A stretch of DNA of 64,000 nt from contig OY992833.1 in assembly GCA_963921425.1 (NCBI GenBank), forward strand, positions 22,901,454 to 22,965,453. Reading direction: 5' to 3'. The stretch comes from Dryas octopetala (lineage: Eukaryota; Streptophyta; Magnoliopsida; Rosales; Rosaceae). The notes beneath the pieces are model-generated. The model saw nothing but the letters and a program-made list of their open reading frames with translations, was not told where the DNA came from and searched no databases. The position numbers and the translations under genes are program-made. This document shows positions 38,240 to 50,345 of the stretch, in pieces (position 1 is the first letter of the stretch; every line of letters begins with the position of its first letter).

Positions 38240-38701
38240 ATGCTATCAACTTCCTCCTCTCTGGCGAAACTAGCGGCGATCTCGAGCCATCAATGGTATA
38301 ATCTCACTCATCTTAACCTCCTCTTGCTTTTGGGTGGATTAATGAGTGAATTGTTGCAGACAAAGAGGAAAGAGAGATGTGTGAGGAAAAAGATGTGTAG
38401 AGGTTGTGGAGAGAGAAAAGGTCGGGGAGATATATGTCTCAAAGAGCTTATCAAAGGAATTCCTTCTGTGTTGGGATGCTTAAGCTTTCTTAAAGAGCTT
38501 ACCAGCCAATTGATCAGAAATCTTGCCCTGTTAGTGCTCGGTATCAATTTAATGACATGTCAACCAAAGAGGTATTTTAGTCTGGAAGGTGGCCAAAGAG
38601 TTATAAAAGTAGATGGTTGCTATATACACATCTCACCTCATACCCACTTTTTAAATTTTTTACATTACAATTTTATCCTAACATCAAAAGACTATAAATG
38701 A
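38240..38701 (+). other. Unassigned 153-codon open frame in repeat context
   Basis: An open frame with a plausible ATG (MLSTSSSLAKLAAISS...) in the segment that begins with the 'ttggtcc' repeat phrases. A middle portion, 'CLKELIKGIPSVLGCLSFLK', looks protein-like, but I do not recognise it. It may be a gene fragment picked up by a mobile element, or chance. Not supported as a functional gene. Confidence 0.25.
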
Positions 38702-39168
38702 CACAAATTTTATAATTTTTTTAAAAATACCCTTAACACTACCCACAGCCATCCAATCTCAACACTACCCCCAACCATCGTCCTCACCGCCATTGTCGTC
38801 GACAATTCAACAAACTGATCAGCTTCTCTTCCTTTCCCTATATTTTCCATCTTATCTTCATCTCTCTTTCTTTCTCTGGCCTCCCTTTGCAACAAACTAG
38901 AGAGAGAGAAAGAGGTCAGACTATCGGCAACAATGGTGGTTGGCAGTGGCTAGGGGCTAGGTCAAGGTTAAGGTTGGGGTTAGGGTTGGGGTTGGGGTTG
39001 GGGTTGGGGGTTGGGGGTTGGGGTGGGCGTGGGGCTACTAGGTTTTGGGTTTTTTTTTTTTTTTTCCTTTGTGTAATGAGGGTATTTTGAACGGTGAGTA
39101 TAGAGAAATTATATAATTTAACAAGAAGAAGAGGTGTGAGGCGAGTAAAGAGTGTGTAGTTAGCAGCA
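38610..39168. mobile_element. Candidate MITE enclosing a G-rich tract
   Basis: The left boundary region ('gttgctatatacacatctca' plus 'cctcatacccac') resembles the reverse complement of the right ('gaggtgtgaggcgagtaaag' plus 'agtgtgtagttagcagcact'). The match is imperfect, about 70%. The interior includes CT-rich and then G-rich low-complexity sequence. Family not recognised. Confidence 0.4.
38964..39026 (+). repeat. G-rich telomere-like tract
   Basis: Degenerate 6-7-nt units (ggttaa, ggttgggg, ggttaggg, then repeated ggttgggg and ggttggggg). One unit resembles the plant telomere repeat (TTTAGGG family), but most are TTGGGG. There are at least seven runs of three or more G, so a G-quadruplex is possible on the plus strand. 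Confidence 0.85.
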
Positions 39169-39425
39169 CTCTAAAAGTAATGTTTGGGGATGGGGGGTTA
39201 TAAAAGAAATAAGGGAAAATGAGTTATTAAGTTAAATTTCCCGGAAAATGGGTTATTATGTTAAATTTCCCCAAAATTTAGGGAGCATCCTAAAATTGAC
39301 TTTTGGAGAAAACGACATCAAGAATTGTGTCATTCTCTTCTGGCAATTGGGTCTAAACCAATGGAACCCCCTCGAGCACATCGGCCCAAATAGTGGTCCA
39401 CAAATAGCTTCGTCTGTCAGCCTGC

Positions 39426-39426
<1 letters not shown>

Positions 39427-39478
<52 letters not shown>
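39427..39478 (+). repeat. (CT)26 microsatellite in RING gene leader
   Basis: About 26 uninterrupted CT units ending 3-4 bases before the ATG at 39482. CT-rich leaders are common in plants, but this one is long, abuts the start codon, and remains in an open frame with it. Confidence 0.95.
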
Positions 39479-39480
<2 letters not shown>

Positions 39481-39481
39481 T

Positions 39482-40944
39482 ATGGAATCGTCTTCCGAAG
39501 AACCGTCGGGGAGAAGCAGCAGCAGCCGCGAGAAGCTGGTCCGGAGGGTAATATGGCCGGCAATCCGAGGGCAAAATTGTCCAATATGCTTGGGAGGCCT
39601 GGAAGCTCGCAGTCGCAGCGCGGCGGTGCTCAGCGCGTGTAAGCACGCGTACTGCCTCGAGTGCATTCGCAAATGGAGCAGCTTGAGACGAAAATGCCCT
39701 CTCTGCAATGCCAACTTCGACTCTTGGTTCTCCCACATCAGCCTCTCTTCTCAAAGCTTCCGCAAAGAGCATTTATCGCCTCTGAATGATACTTCTAGAA
39801 GCTTTAGCCTTCAAAACCAACATCCATTAAGGTCTGTTGATTTCTGAATATTTTTTAGTTTTTGGTCCTTGGGTTTGTTGAAATTCCGATTTTAAGCTCA
39901 AATTTTGCTTTTTAAAATCAATTAGGCATGTGATAAATAGTGATCGGCGGCGATCGAGGTCGTTGCCGTGGCGGCGATCGTTTGGACGGCCAGGATCTGT
40001 GACTGCTGATGTGATTGCCGAAAGAAAGCTTCAATGGCGTGGCAGGTAACTTTACGAAGTGAATTTTATTGTTTTGCAAATTTTGTCAATTGGGTTTTGT
40101 ATTTAATTGTTTATTTGTTTTTTTGGAAGCAGTGTATATGATAGACGCTTGCAAGCTGTTCCTTCAGCTCCAAGAAATCGTCGTCAAGTGGTTTGTGCCT
40201 GCCATTATTTACTATCTGTTTAAATTAATATCCCAAATGATTGATTAGTAAAGAAATGGTCGATTGAATTGTATTTTGTCTCTGAAATTTCAGAGTGTAT
40301 CAGTAAATGATGCTCTAAAAGAGAGAATGATGCAAAGAATAGAACCGTGGATTCGAAGGGAGCTGCAGTCTCTTCTTGGAGACCAAGAGCCATCCATTAT
40401 TGTTCATGTGGCCACCTCACTGTTTATTGCAAGCCTTGAAAACAAGGGTCATGTCCCTTCAGGACAGCTTGACGTCCGAGATGACTTCCTTGCACCATTG
40501 CGCCCTTTTTTGCTGGACCGAACCAATGTGTTTTGGCATGAATTGAGGTAGTTTCAATTATGTTAAAAGCTTTATCGTTTAAGGCATTTGTGTTTGGCGC
40601 TGCTCGTGCTTGAAAACTTGAGAGTCCTTGCTGTTCATTGTGTTTCAGTTTGGCTAGCCGAGAAACATTTGTTTCATAATGTTTGTTGCTTTTCTTTATT
40701 TGTAAAATAAAGAGAAGTTTATTCAGTTGCATAAACATTTGTAATGCTGCTTTTTTATGATTTCCTTCAGCTCCCTCTCTCTAGAGGTGAAGAAAGAAAG
40801 TAATCTCTTTATCATTTGTTGCTTTGCTTGTAAATGTTTTCTAACAGGAAACCATTGCCCTTCAGATGTTTTGCAGAGAGTTCATTTAACCTGGAAACCT
40901 ATGATGCGGTGGTTGAGTATAAAAAGGCTGCATTGAATATTTGA
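39482..40944 (+). CDS. C3HC4 RING-finger protein, putative E3 ubiquitin ligase (At2g39100-like)
   Basis: Five exons: 39482-39831, 39926-40045, 40133-40187 (or to 40190), 40294-40547 and 40866-40944. They give 858 nt, 285 aa (286 with the alternative donor). RING ligands: Cys33, Cys36, Cys53, His55, Cys58, Cys61, Cys72, Cys75 (spacing C-x2-C-x16-C-x-H-x2-C-x2-C-x10-C-x2-C), so two zinc ions can be held. An arginine/serine-rich middle (about 117-175) may be a nuclear targeting region. A conserved C-terminal module (about 176-285) follows; its pattern resembles the region seen in TOPORS-like RING proteins, though that link is tentative. Substrate unknown. It is divergent from APC7, the neighbour it also has in Arabidopsis by memory. 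Confidence 0.92.
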
Positions 40945-41915
40945 GAAGAATTTCAGACTAGTTTCTGAACTTGCCTATACGTGGGAAGAACTGTGAGATT
41001 TTGTATGGTGGTCTCCTCAACGAGAAAGTCAGAGCTGCTTGCTTTATGAGGGCTTTAATGTTTAACCACAACAAATTCGAAGTATCATTCATGATAAAAA
41101 TGGAAGGATTCAAGAAGCAGGGCCAGATTTTCTTATGAACTGACAATCTCGCGTTAGCTGGAGTTGTTTGGTGGATCATTATTGGCACATTGGGTTCTCG
41201 TTGATGAGATGCTGCCTCTGTCCACTCCAAGATTTCCTTATATAGGGCAAGCTCTAAACAGATTAGCTAAAGAATTGACATGTTTTGAATTTGAGATATC
41301 GGACATGTGACCCTAAAGTCTGAAGAATAGTAGAAATTAGAATCCCCTAGTCTGCAACCTGGAAAAATTATTGGGTGTAACTAACCTAGGTTCTCCTGCA
41401 CCTGTGGAAGATCTTTGTCATTGTAATTTCCCATTTGTCTTCCGATATTCCAGTCTCTACATGTACAAAAGATACAAATACCCAAAGTTAATGGAGTCAG
41501 TGTCATTTGACAATCAAGGCTTACACGATGCAGGCTAGCCATTCTGTCAATTGCAACAATTCAAATTGTTGGAGAGTGAGAAGTTTACAATGAAATTGGC
41601 TTTCCTTGCAAGCAATAGTTCAGTAATGGTTGAGTTAATAACCGCAACTCTCTTTTTAGATGCCTCAAATTCTAATCAAAATGGATTGACTATAAAAAAA
41701 ATAAAAAAGCCTAGTCACAGTGGAAATCCCTCTAAAGCAATCCCCCATGGTAGTCCAAATGGAAAAATCCCTCTAAAGCAAGCCCTCCATGGTAGCATCC
41801 CCTAGAGATCATCTCCGTGCAAGCATTTCCCCCTACTTTGGCGTCTGGCTTGGCAAGCAGGTGTGCCTTTCTTTAAAGAGTCAGTTTGATCTCACAAGCA
41901 TCTGCTTGCTTTCTT

Positions 41916-41966
<51 letters not shown>

Positions 41967-42185
41967 CCATACAAAGGATCTCCCATGAAGTCTGAGCATT
42001 TTTATCATTAGTTAAGTATATTGTTATTTTACACGTCACAATGACATACACAATTCTACAGGGATAGCAACAATTCAAAGCAATACATCTCGTTAAAACA
42101 AAATAAAAACAAAAAACAAAACAAAACAAAAAGGAACTCACTAAATTTGTTAGTAAGGGGACAAATATCCAAATCATTTGTGTAT
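40945..42185. other. Convergent intergenic region between RING gene and TON2
   Basis: Contains the two 3' UTRs and a compound (TG)n(AG)n microsatellite at 41920-41966. A short repeated phrase, 'ccctctaaagcaa' with 'ccatggtag', occurs at 41729-41755 and 41770-41795. No gene. Confidence 0.75.
41920..41966 (+). repeat. Compound (GT)n(AG)n microsatellite
   Basis: About 15 GT units directly followed by about 8 AG units, in the 3' flank of TON2. Confidence 0.95.
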
Positions 42186-45100
42186 TTACGATTCTTCTTC
42201 GGGTTCCTCCTCTTCTTGGAGAAGATTTTCTCTATTGTCATGGGCCCAAAAACCACGCACATCTATGAGCATGCTGGCTACAGTGCCTCCCTGTTTGCAA
42301 GCTAGTAAATCAGCCAAAGTTATCCTTAGTGGATCAGCAGGCTTAACCATGTCCCAGATTTCATCCCTTACATCCTCAATGCACAATTCATAGTTTCCAC
42401 CCTCAATCCATTTCTGGTGCACATCCCTGTTTCATAAGTCCAAGAAATGAAATCTTTCAGCTGACACAACATTCTACGGGATCAGTGCTAAAGAATATAT
42501 CTGTAATTGCATACTATTCAATGCCACTAATAATCTCAAAGGTTGATGAGTCCATTAATTTGATTCATGTCTCTGACAATCTGAGACTTGCAGATATTTG
42601 CTCAAGTACTGCAAGCAGGAAAATACTACAGAGGTTTTACTGTAGGAAGATTGTATCAGGTAACATCCCAGCTTTTGGATGCTCCCCTTCTTTTACTTCC
42701 ATACTTGGCTCTGCTTGGTTGCTCAGTGAGAAGTAATGCTCAGATTTTGCACCAGCAGCCAAGCAAAGCACAGAATAAAATTTGATAACCTACCCCAAAA
42801 TAAAAAATAATAATTTTTTTTCTTTAGGTTTCTGATAAGTGCCCCCACAGACAAGTTAAAAGCAGAAGACAATGTTCACCTGAAAAGGGAGTGTATATCA
42901 GCTGTTGTAAGGTAACCCCTTCCGTGAAGATCAAGACACCGAAACAAATATGTTAACCCTTCTGGAGTGTCTTTGTTTTCTAAGGCGAGGACAAAGTCAA
43001 GAAAACTTTCAAAGTCCATCTCCCTAGCATTTCCTCCACCAATTTTTCCACGGCGAACATGCTCATCAAACACTGTCAGGGGCAAATCAAATGCAAAGCA
43101 TGAATAGAAGTAAAAAAGGCAATGCATGATAACATATTAGACAGCAGTTGATCTATATATTAAATTATATTATCAGGAAAGAAGCGAGCAGAAGTGAAGC
43201 CTATGAGATAAGATAGTGTGTGTGGACATCCTCAGAAATGAAATTAAGATTGATTTCTTAGCATTTTCAAGTAAATGAACATGTACATAGTACAAATAAT
43301 GAATTCTACTTTTTTTTTTATGCATACCTCTTTCAATGATAATTTCAGTCAATGTCCCATCCGCATATTCTCGAAGGTCCTGCTTGCTCAATGTTGCATT
43401 CATATCTTTATCAAGGGCAAGGAACATGTCTACAGAAAGAATGAGGGGAGCATTTAGTCATATGAATTACAGTAGTTTTAAGTTTTCAAGACTTTACCAA
43501 TTGCAAATTTCATGATGCATACATTGATGAAGATATCTACAACACCAAACAACTCGGGGACTCAAAAATATCAAGACTAAAGGGAAATCAAGACAAGGTC
43601 ATGCCTGCACCCAGCCTTCAAAATGCTTTGAGTAGCATGGTTAGGATAGGTTCCACAGCCCAGACCTAGACTAGGTAGGATTAAGGGACCATCTAGTAGT
43701 GTTGTTGAACAATTAGTGTAGCTCTTAGGTCAAGCTAAGTTGGGAAGAGTGTTGATCTTGGACCAAAACACTACTAGGTGAGTCTTCGAGGTCAACTTCC
43801 AAATCACCTCCACGCTAGTCAATCAACTGCAATATTGGTGTGCTCGACCAGAATGTCCCAGCTAGCTTGCACAATTGCACATCTGGAACAAACCTTTCAA
43901 AAATACAAGGTCTAGGTGACTGTACTTTTTTGGTTGACCAATATCTTCAGAATCCACCGTCACAGGCAAAACCCAAAGTTTACTAATACAAAAATGCACA
44001 CCCATACTTCCCCTTACCCTTGGAACTCAAAACAGAAAGGCTCTGTTCAATTTCCTATCCACTTTGTCTTTATATAACAAAATGCCATTTTCTTTGGTAT
44101 TCTTAATCACGCTCCCAAGCCAATATCAGGAGACAATTATCTCACTCTAGAAAGGAATGCTGGTGTTACACATGAATGGAAGCACAAATAATCACATACA
44201 AAAGAAAATCAATTAGACAACATCAAAAGAGGGATAAAAGTGGAACCGGGAGACATGAAATGGAAGTTTAGGTGCGAAGAGTACCCACCACATATGCGTT
44301 GGGCAGATGTCAAAGAGAACCAGTTTTCAGCTTGCTCAGTGTCAGTTACTTCTTCCTCACTTTCCTATTACCAAATAAATTTTCGGAACATATTAGTTAG
44401 CAGAAGATAATAATTTATGGGATACTTCAAAGAGATAATTAATTACTTTTCAGAATATAAACCTAATGAAGATGGTGCAATTTATAACAACCTACCTGGT
44501 GCAGTTCCATTAGTTCCTGGAGACAATTACTTAATAACACCTTCTTTATACAAGCTTTTCCTGTATACAAAACAAAATTTAAACTGTTCTTAACAACTAA
44601 GAAATATTAATCACAATATCTTTTCAAGTTAGAGTATCCAACCCAAAACCAATTGGTTATGAGTGGATATAGCCAGTATTTTATATTATATAATAAAGGC
44701 TGCGAATGTCCGACGTAGGACTTAATTTATCAGCAGTAGCAATGTTTTGCAACAGAAAAAAATAAAGTGGTATCGCAGATTAAAGTATAACTTGGCAAAC
44801 CTCGTCTATGAGGGTCACAAAAGAAGAAGAACTTATGTGCAGCTATGCGGCAATACATTTGAACAAAGGAAGCAGGCATATCCCGTAGTTGCGCCAGGTT
44901 AGGTATAAGGCCACGTATGTATGCCTGCATCTCCTGAAGAAAGAACAAAATCATTACAATTGTAGGAAAAAGTGGAGAAAGATAACATCATGCAGAAGGA
45001 TCATGTAGCCAAAGGAAAACTCAACATTTTAATATAACATGCCCAAAATTTGCAAATAGTTCATACATGAGGCTGAAGGAAACCATCAGAATCCTCGTCA

Positions 45101-47132
45101 AGTTCACTCATGTCAATTCTAGCTTGTGTAAGTGAAACCTGGAAGAGATAAATAGTAATTAGCATTCCTGAAGTAGTCATATCATATATACTTTTAATTC
45201 TTAAAAAATGCAAGAAAAGGCCTGGTAGAATTAATTATCAATTAGACCCACCGTTCTCATCACATAAAGGTAAAATGGCAGAATGGCAATTCTTCCTTGT
45301 TCATCTTTCTCAAACTTCATGAAATTTGAAGGGCTGAAAAAGCGACGGCATTTGGTCCCTATCTGCTCCGTACATACAGAGGCAATGTGACAGAAGTCTT
45401 CATAATTCATCTACAAGATGAAAGTTAAGGGGATTTACAATTGTCAGTCAGAGATCTAAATACACACACAAGAAGTTACAAGGACTCAAAGCCATAAATT
45501 GCAGCACAGATTAATAACATAATGGAAGTAGCTGAGATATCATAATACTACAATGTTAGAATTCTTTAGATATTCTTTTATAAAATTTTGAAAGAAAAAA
45601 AAAACCATTAATAATCCATTAGTTTGAAACCCATAAGAGATATTTAAAACATCTGGAAAATTTCAACGCAGACTAAGAAGGCAAATTTGCAAAGCAGACT
45701 AAGATGGCAAAGTTACCACAAACCTTTTCTGCACCAGTTGCATCATCAATCACACAATTTTCCCTTAAGCAAACCCACATTGCATCTAGATCATCAGCAT
45801 TTAGCAAAAGATCTGATTGCTTCTGCAAAAACAGAGGGGTAAATGTCACCAATAAAGCATAATGTGAGATGCTTAGCCAATAAAGTAGAACAATAATCAG
45901 CATGACCAGGCATAAAGAGTTAAAGACCCAGATGATTACCTTTAAAAACCGATATTTTGCCAGCCTCTGGACCCTGTGACTAATAGATCCATCTTCAGGT
46001 TTCTGAGAAAAGGGAAAGAACAACGCAAAATCATAAGGGACCAAGAAAGGAAAGAGCACATGACAAGAGTGAAAATAAACATGCAATCAAAAATTTTGAA
46101 TTCTCTATGACAATAAAGTAATCCTTCAACTCAAATTCCCCACCATGAACATAATTATTGAAATAGAACCAATATTCTACTACATGCCTTCTTATAGAAA
46201 CTTGGGATTGTGCCAGCTTCAGCACTTTTTTGTTGCTTCTCTTTGAAAATATCAAGCAAGATTCTCTTTGTTTCAAGCTCTACAACAATAAAAGAAAAAT
46301 ACACAAACACTTAGTTAAACTGTAAGCAGAAAATACCAGCATCAAGATTGATATATACAGATTCATCTGCATTGGCTTCACCAGCGCATGAAGTCAATGC
46401 AAGATAGAAATTAAAAAGATTGATTCTAATGTACACTCGCAGATGAACTCATCAAAAGCAAATTACAGTGGCCCGTATCTACTAAAAACTTGGGTAGGGA
46501 CAAACAGTCAATGAACAGGTGCCTAACACTTCACATTAACACAGTCAGAAATGAACCATTGTAATAGCATGACATCAGCCCCTACACTCAGAAAAAAGTT
46601 TGAAGCTTGAAGGAAACAGAATATGTTTCCTACAAATTTGTGTTGTTGAAAAACCTTATCTTCCTAGTGTGATATGTGATATTGGGTTCTTAAAGAGCCT
46701 ACATTTGATTTATTAGTTCTAATGGAAGTTTCCCATTAGTTTTCCAACGGCTTAATAATTTGATATTTCTAAAACAATAGGAAATAGAGAACTGCTAGTC
46801 TGCTAACTACATCAAAAACCCCAAGTGAGTAACACATGGGTACATATACATGCATACAGGTATGTATAATATGGAAATGGGATAAGGAAAAATGTGAAGG
46901 ATAATACCCAAAAAATGAAATTCGAGAACGAAAAATAACTAAAATTAGAATGAATAACATGGAAATGAGAGAGGGAAGTGTGAGGGAGAATACCCATGAG
47001 GGCTTCGGATCCGAGTCCGGCACCGGATCCGATGAAGCGGCGGAGGTTTCGGACCCACAACATGGACGAAGCAGGTGGGATCTTCCTCTGCGCGGCTTCA
47101 TGGCCTTCACCATCACTGGAACCACTATACAT
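42186..47132 (-). CDS. TON2: TON2/FASS, PP2A B''-type regulatory subunit
   Basis: Twelve exons on the minus strand: 47132-46994, 46279-46188, 46002-45940, 45822-45724, 45410-45252, 45138-45067, 44933-44801, 44560-44496, 44364-44289, 43429-43328, 43072-42880 and 42426-42186. They give 1434 nt, 477 aa (Arabidopsis about 480). Starts MYSGSSDGEGHEAAQRKIPP and ends in an acidic NLLQEEEEPEEES tail. EF-hand-like loops are visible at DLDEDSDGF and LDKDMNATLS, as in B''/PR72 subunits. TON2, with TON1 and TRM proteins, forms the TTP complex that organises cortical microtubules and the preprophase band, fixing the division plane. The second intron begins with GC rather than GT, the only departure from GT-AG in the gene. 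Confidence 0.95.
46186..46187 (-). other. GC splice donor of TON2 intron 2
   Basis: On the minus strand exon 2 ends ...TTCTATAAGAAG and the intron begins GCATGT. The next exon starts AAACCTGAAGATGG, which keeps KKKPEDGS in frame and matches the conserved protein. The nearest GT, four bases on, would shift the frame. GC-AG introns make up roughly 1% of plant introns. Confidence 0.85.
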
Positions 47133-47288
47133 TGCAAGCAAAACTCGGACCAACTCAGACTCAGAGTTCGCTTACAGTTGGAGTCGATGAACAAAACCCT
47201 AGAACCAGGGGCATATATTGCAGAATGAATAAAATTCGTAGCTTCAGCCCCTCTCTTCTCTCTCTGATCTGACGACAAAAGTGGCAAT

Positions 47289-47341
47289 ATAGACAAGTGC
47301 CTTTTTTTTTTTTTTTGGTCGAAAAATAGACAAGTGCCTTT
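47289..47341 (-). mobile_element. A-tailed micro-insertion with 16-bp TSD
   Basis: 'atagacaagtgccttt' at 47289-47304 recurs at 47326-47341. The insert reads on the minus strand TTTTCGACC followed by about 12 A. It lies about 160 bp upstream of the TON2 start codon. Confidence 0.8.
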
Positions 47342-47385
47342 GATTTTTCTGATTTTCTGCTTTTTGGGATGTCACATTAGTTGAG

Positions 47386-47393
47386 TGACGTCA
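47386..47393. promoter_or_regulatory. TGACGTCA palindrome upstream of TON2
   Basis: A perfect TGACGTCA about 250 bp upstream of the TON2 start codon, a good position for a bZIP/TGA-bound promoter element. Function is inferred. Confidence 0.5.
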
Positions 47394-48305
47394 TCCTCTC
47401 TCTTTTTTTTTTTGAGAAAATAAAAGGCTTATTTTCCCCTAATTTTATGATTTCTGTGTCAACTTGCTGAAATTTTTTTTTATAAGTATGTCCATGTGGG
47501 CTAATTTCTTACTCTTTCATCTAAAAATTTTTGTGCGGACAACTATATTTGACATTTTCAAGACTCTCCTGCTTTAAAGGGTATGAAAATGAACAAAATT
47601 TAAACAGATAAAGTCACAATACACACATAAAACTTTGGTTATGAATTGTCTATTTTTCCTTTATGTGAATAACTTATAACATCTTTTAAATGAAACCCTT
47701 AGAAATCAGCCCATATTGTCCTATTATAAAAATTTAATGCCTTAATATACCAATTTTCAATACAGAGGGCAACTTAATACACGAGTCATAGTTAGGGGGA
47801 AAATGGTTATTGAACTGAATACAAATTAAAATAAACCATCTTTAATCGATTTTTTTAGTCTATTTTTGCTCACCACCCTAAATTGAAGGTGAACACCATC
47901 ACCGTATTATGAATGAGAATCTTTCACTCTTTTCATTGAAAAATGTATAAGAATGAATTTTCCAAGAACTTCATTTCGCAAATTAAATGAGACCAATAAA
48001 TATTATTATTAAAATTAAAACTGTAGGAACCAAAATGGAATAAGTACCAAACTATAGCAAGAGTCATTTGGCCTGAGAGTATTCTTGAGATTCCGGATAA
48101 GTAATGGTAATAATTCGTATTAGCATTTTGTGTTGATGTTGGGTCATTTGATAGAATCATGTTCATGTTCGTGTAGAATAGTAGTCAAACTCTAAAACCC
48201 AATATGTTTTTTCTGTTGGAAAAATGGAGGTCCAAGCCCAACAAGAAACAAACAAACTCCCAGGAATAACCGTGGGCCTAGATAGATGACATAAGTCTTC
48301 AACTA

Positions 48306-48352
48306 GGAGATGGGCTATCATCGAACCAAAAAAAAAAATGGAGATGGGCTAT
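48306..48352 (+). mobile_element. A-tailed micro-insertion with 13-bp TSD
   Basis: 'ggagatgggctat' is repeated perfectly at 48306-48318 and 48340-48352 around a 21-nt insert, 'catcgaacc' followed by A(11)T. Confidence 0.85.
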
Positions 48353-48435
48353 TATAACATCAGCAACTCAGGGCGAATCAAATCCAAATCGGCCCAATAA
48401 TCCACGAGTTCACCACAAAATGATATGACATTACC

Positions 48436-48726
48436 TGGAGGTCTATGGGGTCGTGCCGGCCACTCATGGTGGTCTGGTGAGGGAGGGAGGCAGACAGAGG
48501 GGAGAGAGAGAAGATGGCAGAGAGAGGGAAAAGAGAGAGAAGAGAGATCGGGCCAGGGGAGGGCTGGGTGGGTCGCACCGGCGGCGGGGAGGGCTGGGAG
48601 GGGTGGCCGGCCAAAATTGGAGGGGTGAGTTTTTTTTTTATGCAGGGGCAAAATGGGCAAAAAGGGATAAAAAAATCAATGGGGTGGTGAACTCAGCATT
48701 TTTTGGTGGTCTGAATAGCCCCCCCT
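48436..48726 (+). mobile_element. Half copy of the GC-rich fold-back element
   Basis: Matches the loop and right arm of the 12846-13458 element over about 290 bp: 'ggaggtctatggggtcg', 'ccggccactcatggtggtc', the GA-rich tract, 'ggccggccaaaattgg', 'ggggcaaaatgggcaaaaag' and the terminus 'ggtggtctgaatagcccccc'. The left arm is absent and the break coincides with the hairpin loop. Confidence 0.8.
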
Positions 48727-50345
48727 TACCTGTTTTGCACTACTTATTGAAAGCGCTTTTATTTAGTTACGATTTTACTAGAAGCACATTTGTTAAAAAG
48801 CACAAACATAAAAATTATATGGGCAGTTTGGTATTGATGTGAGGAAAAATAGCAATAAAATAACTATGAAGTAAAATTAACTGTAAGTAAAGCAATTGAG
48901 TATTTGATAAACTATATTTTTCCAAAATACTGTGAGTGCAAAAAATAGTATCAAAGTGTTTGATAAATGTTAATATAAAAGGGTCGTGACTGTGCATAAT
49001 TATTAAAATATACAGAATGCTGAAAGTATCTTTCACTTATTGGGTAAAAAAGTTATTCTATCTTACAAACGAAATATAATTTTACATGTCTACTTATTTT
49101 GTTTTATGTTTTTTTTTTTTTTTTTTTTTATAATAGATCATTAGACATTTTTCTTTATAACTGAATACATACATGTAAGATTGTGATTCTCCCACGGACC
49201 AATGAATTTTTATCTATTAACATTAATTGTAATTGTAAAGAGCCCAAAATTGTTCATATTTATACATGCAATAATTGAGCGGAATAAATTAATTAACTAC
49301 GGCTTATCATGCAGCTAATTCACTTGGAAATTTGTATTGCTGACAAATTAATTTTATTGTTTTGTTGGTTCACTTAGCATCGACAGGAAAACTTTGTTTT
49401 CATATGTAAAATAAAATATGGATAAGAGATGTAATTTTTAAAAATCAATTAAGATATTATGAGTAAAATAAAATATTAATTACTGTTATAATTCATTGTA
49501 GTTTTTAAAAGCACGTAAATATTTACTTTATGTTTTTGTTGTAGTGAATTGAGAATTGTGCAAAAAAATAGTTTTTAATTTTTTTACCAAACACTAAAAC
49601 TGATATAGTTGATTGAGAATTATCATCTACATAAGTTTTTGGGTCCTCTGCTGTAATCTCAAATGAGACCTAAGTGGTTCATACAAAAACACTTGAAAGT
49701 ATTTTATGGGTTATAAAAAAAATATTTTTATTTATTTTTGTCCAATACTATTAAAAATACTTCTACTATGAAAGCGCTTTTAATAATTTTAAAAATAGTG
49801 TCAAAGGGATTATAAAACCTCTGTACGAGGTAAATTAGTCAAAAAGTTATAATATCTTTATGTGATTTCTTTTTCCTTAAGGATAGTTAACTATGTTTTC
49901 ACAAAAGGACAAACTTATTTGTAATGATGCAATAAGATGCTTTGGATGCAATAAAATTTAAAACAAAGTTGGAGGAAAAGGTGGCTGAGTCATGAGGTGT
50001 ACTGATAGAATAATTCAAAGAAAGATCCTAGATTCCTAGATAACTGTAAAAATAAAGGGTTCACTTATTTGTGACCTTGGTAAAACAATTTTCAATAATT
50101 ATTATGAGGTTATTTTTGTGTGCGACGTTGAACTCTCTCACACACATTAGTGTGTGAACCTAATGTGTTAGTGTAGAACCCGCATTTTTGTATTATAAAC
50201 AATGAATTCTACACGCATTAGTGTTAGAACCCGATACAATACACCAAACACATACAACTTTCTTTTCATTAATATGATTTTCTTTGGACAATGAAAGAAG
50301 ATGGTTTTGCATGTAGCTTATATATATATATATATATATGTATAT

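Larger units (their letters stand above)
36860..39481. other. Intergenic region between divergent APC7 and RING genes
   Basis: Contains the APC7 promoter/leader (36860-37030), fold-back family B copy 2 (37271-37677), and an unassigned repeated segment beginning near 37690 whose 'ttggtccacttactattg', 'catgttggtcc' and 'ctcaagttggtcc' phrases resemble a dispersed plant repeat. It also holds a candidate MITE (38610-39168) with an internal G-rich telomere-like tract, and the RING gene leader with a (CT)n tract. Confidence 0.65.

Noticed and set aside
37690-38600. Possible retroelement terminal region ('ttggtccacttactattg', 'catgttggtcc')
   Set aside because: The phrases look like a dispersed plant repeat, but I see no terminal repeats, primer-binding site or coding domain to name a family.
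38240-38701. 153-codon frame as a real gene
   Set aside because: Sits in a segment with dispersed-repeat phrases and I recognise no domain; kept only as a low-confidence open frame.
48352-48842. Open frames of 67-129 codons on both strands
   Set aside because: Same low-complexity sequence as the half fold-back copy; no conserved domain.
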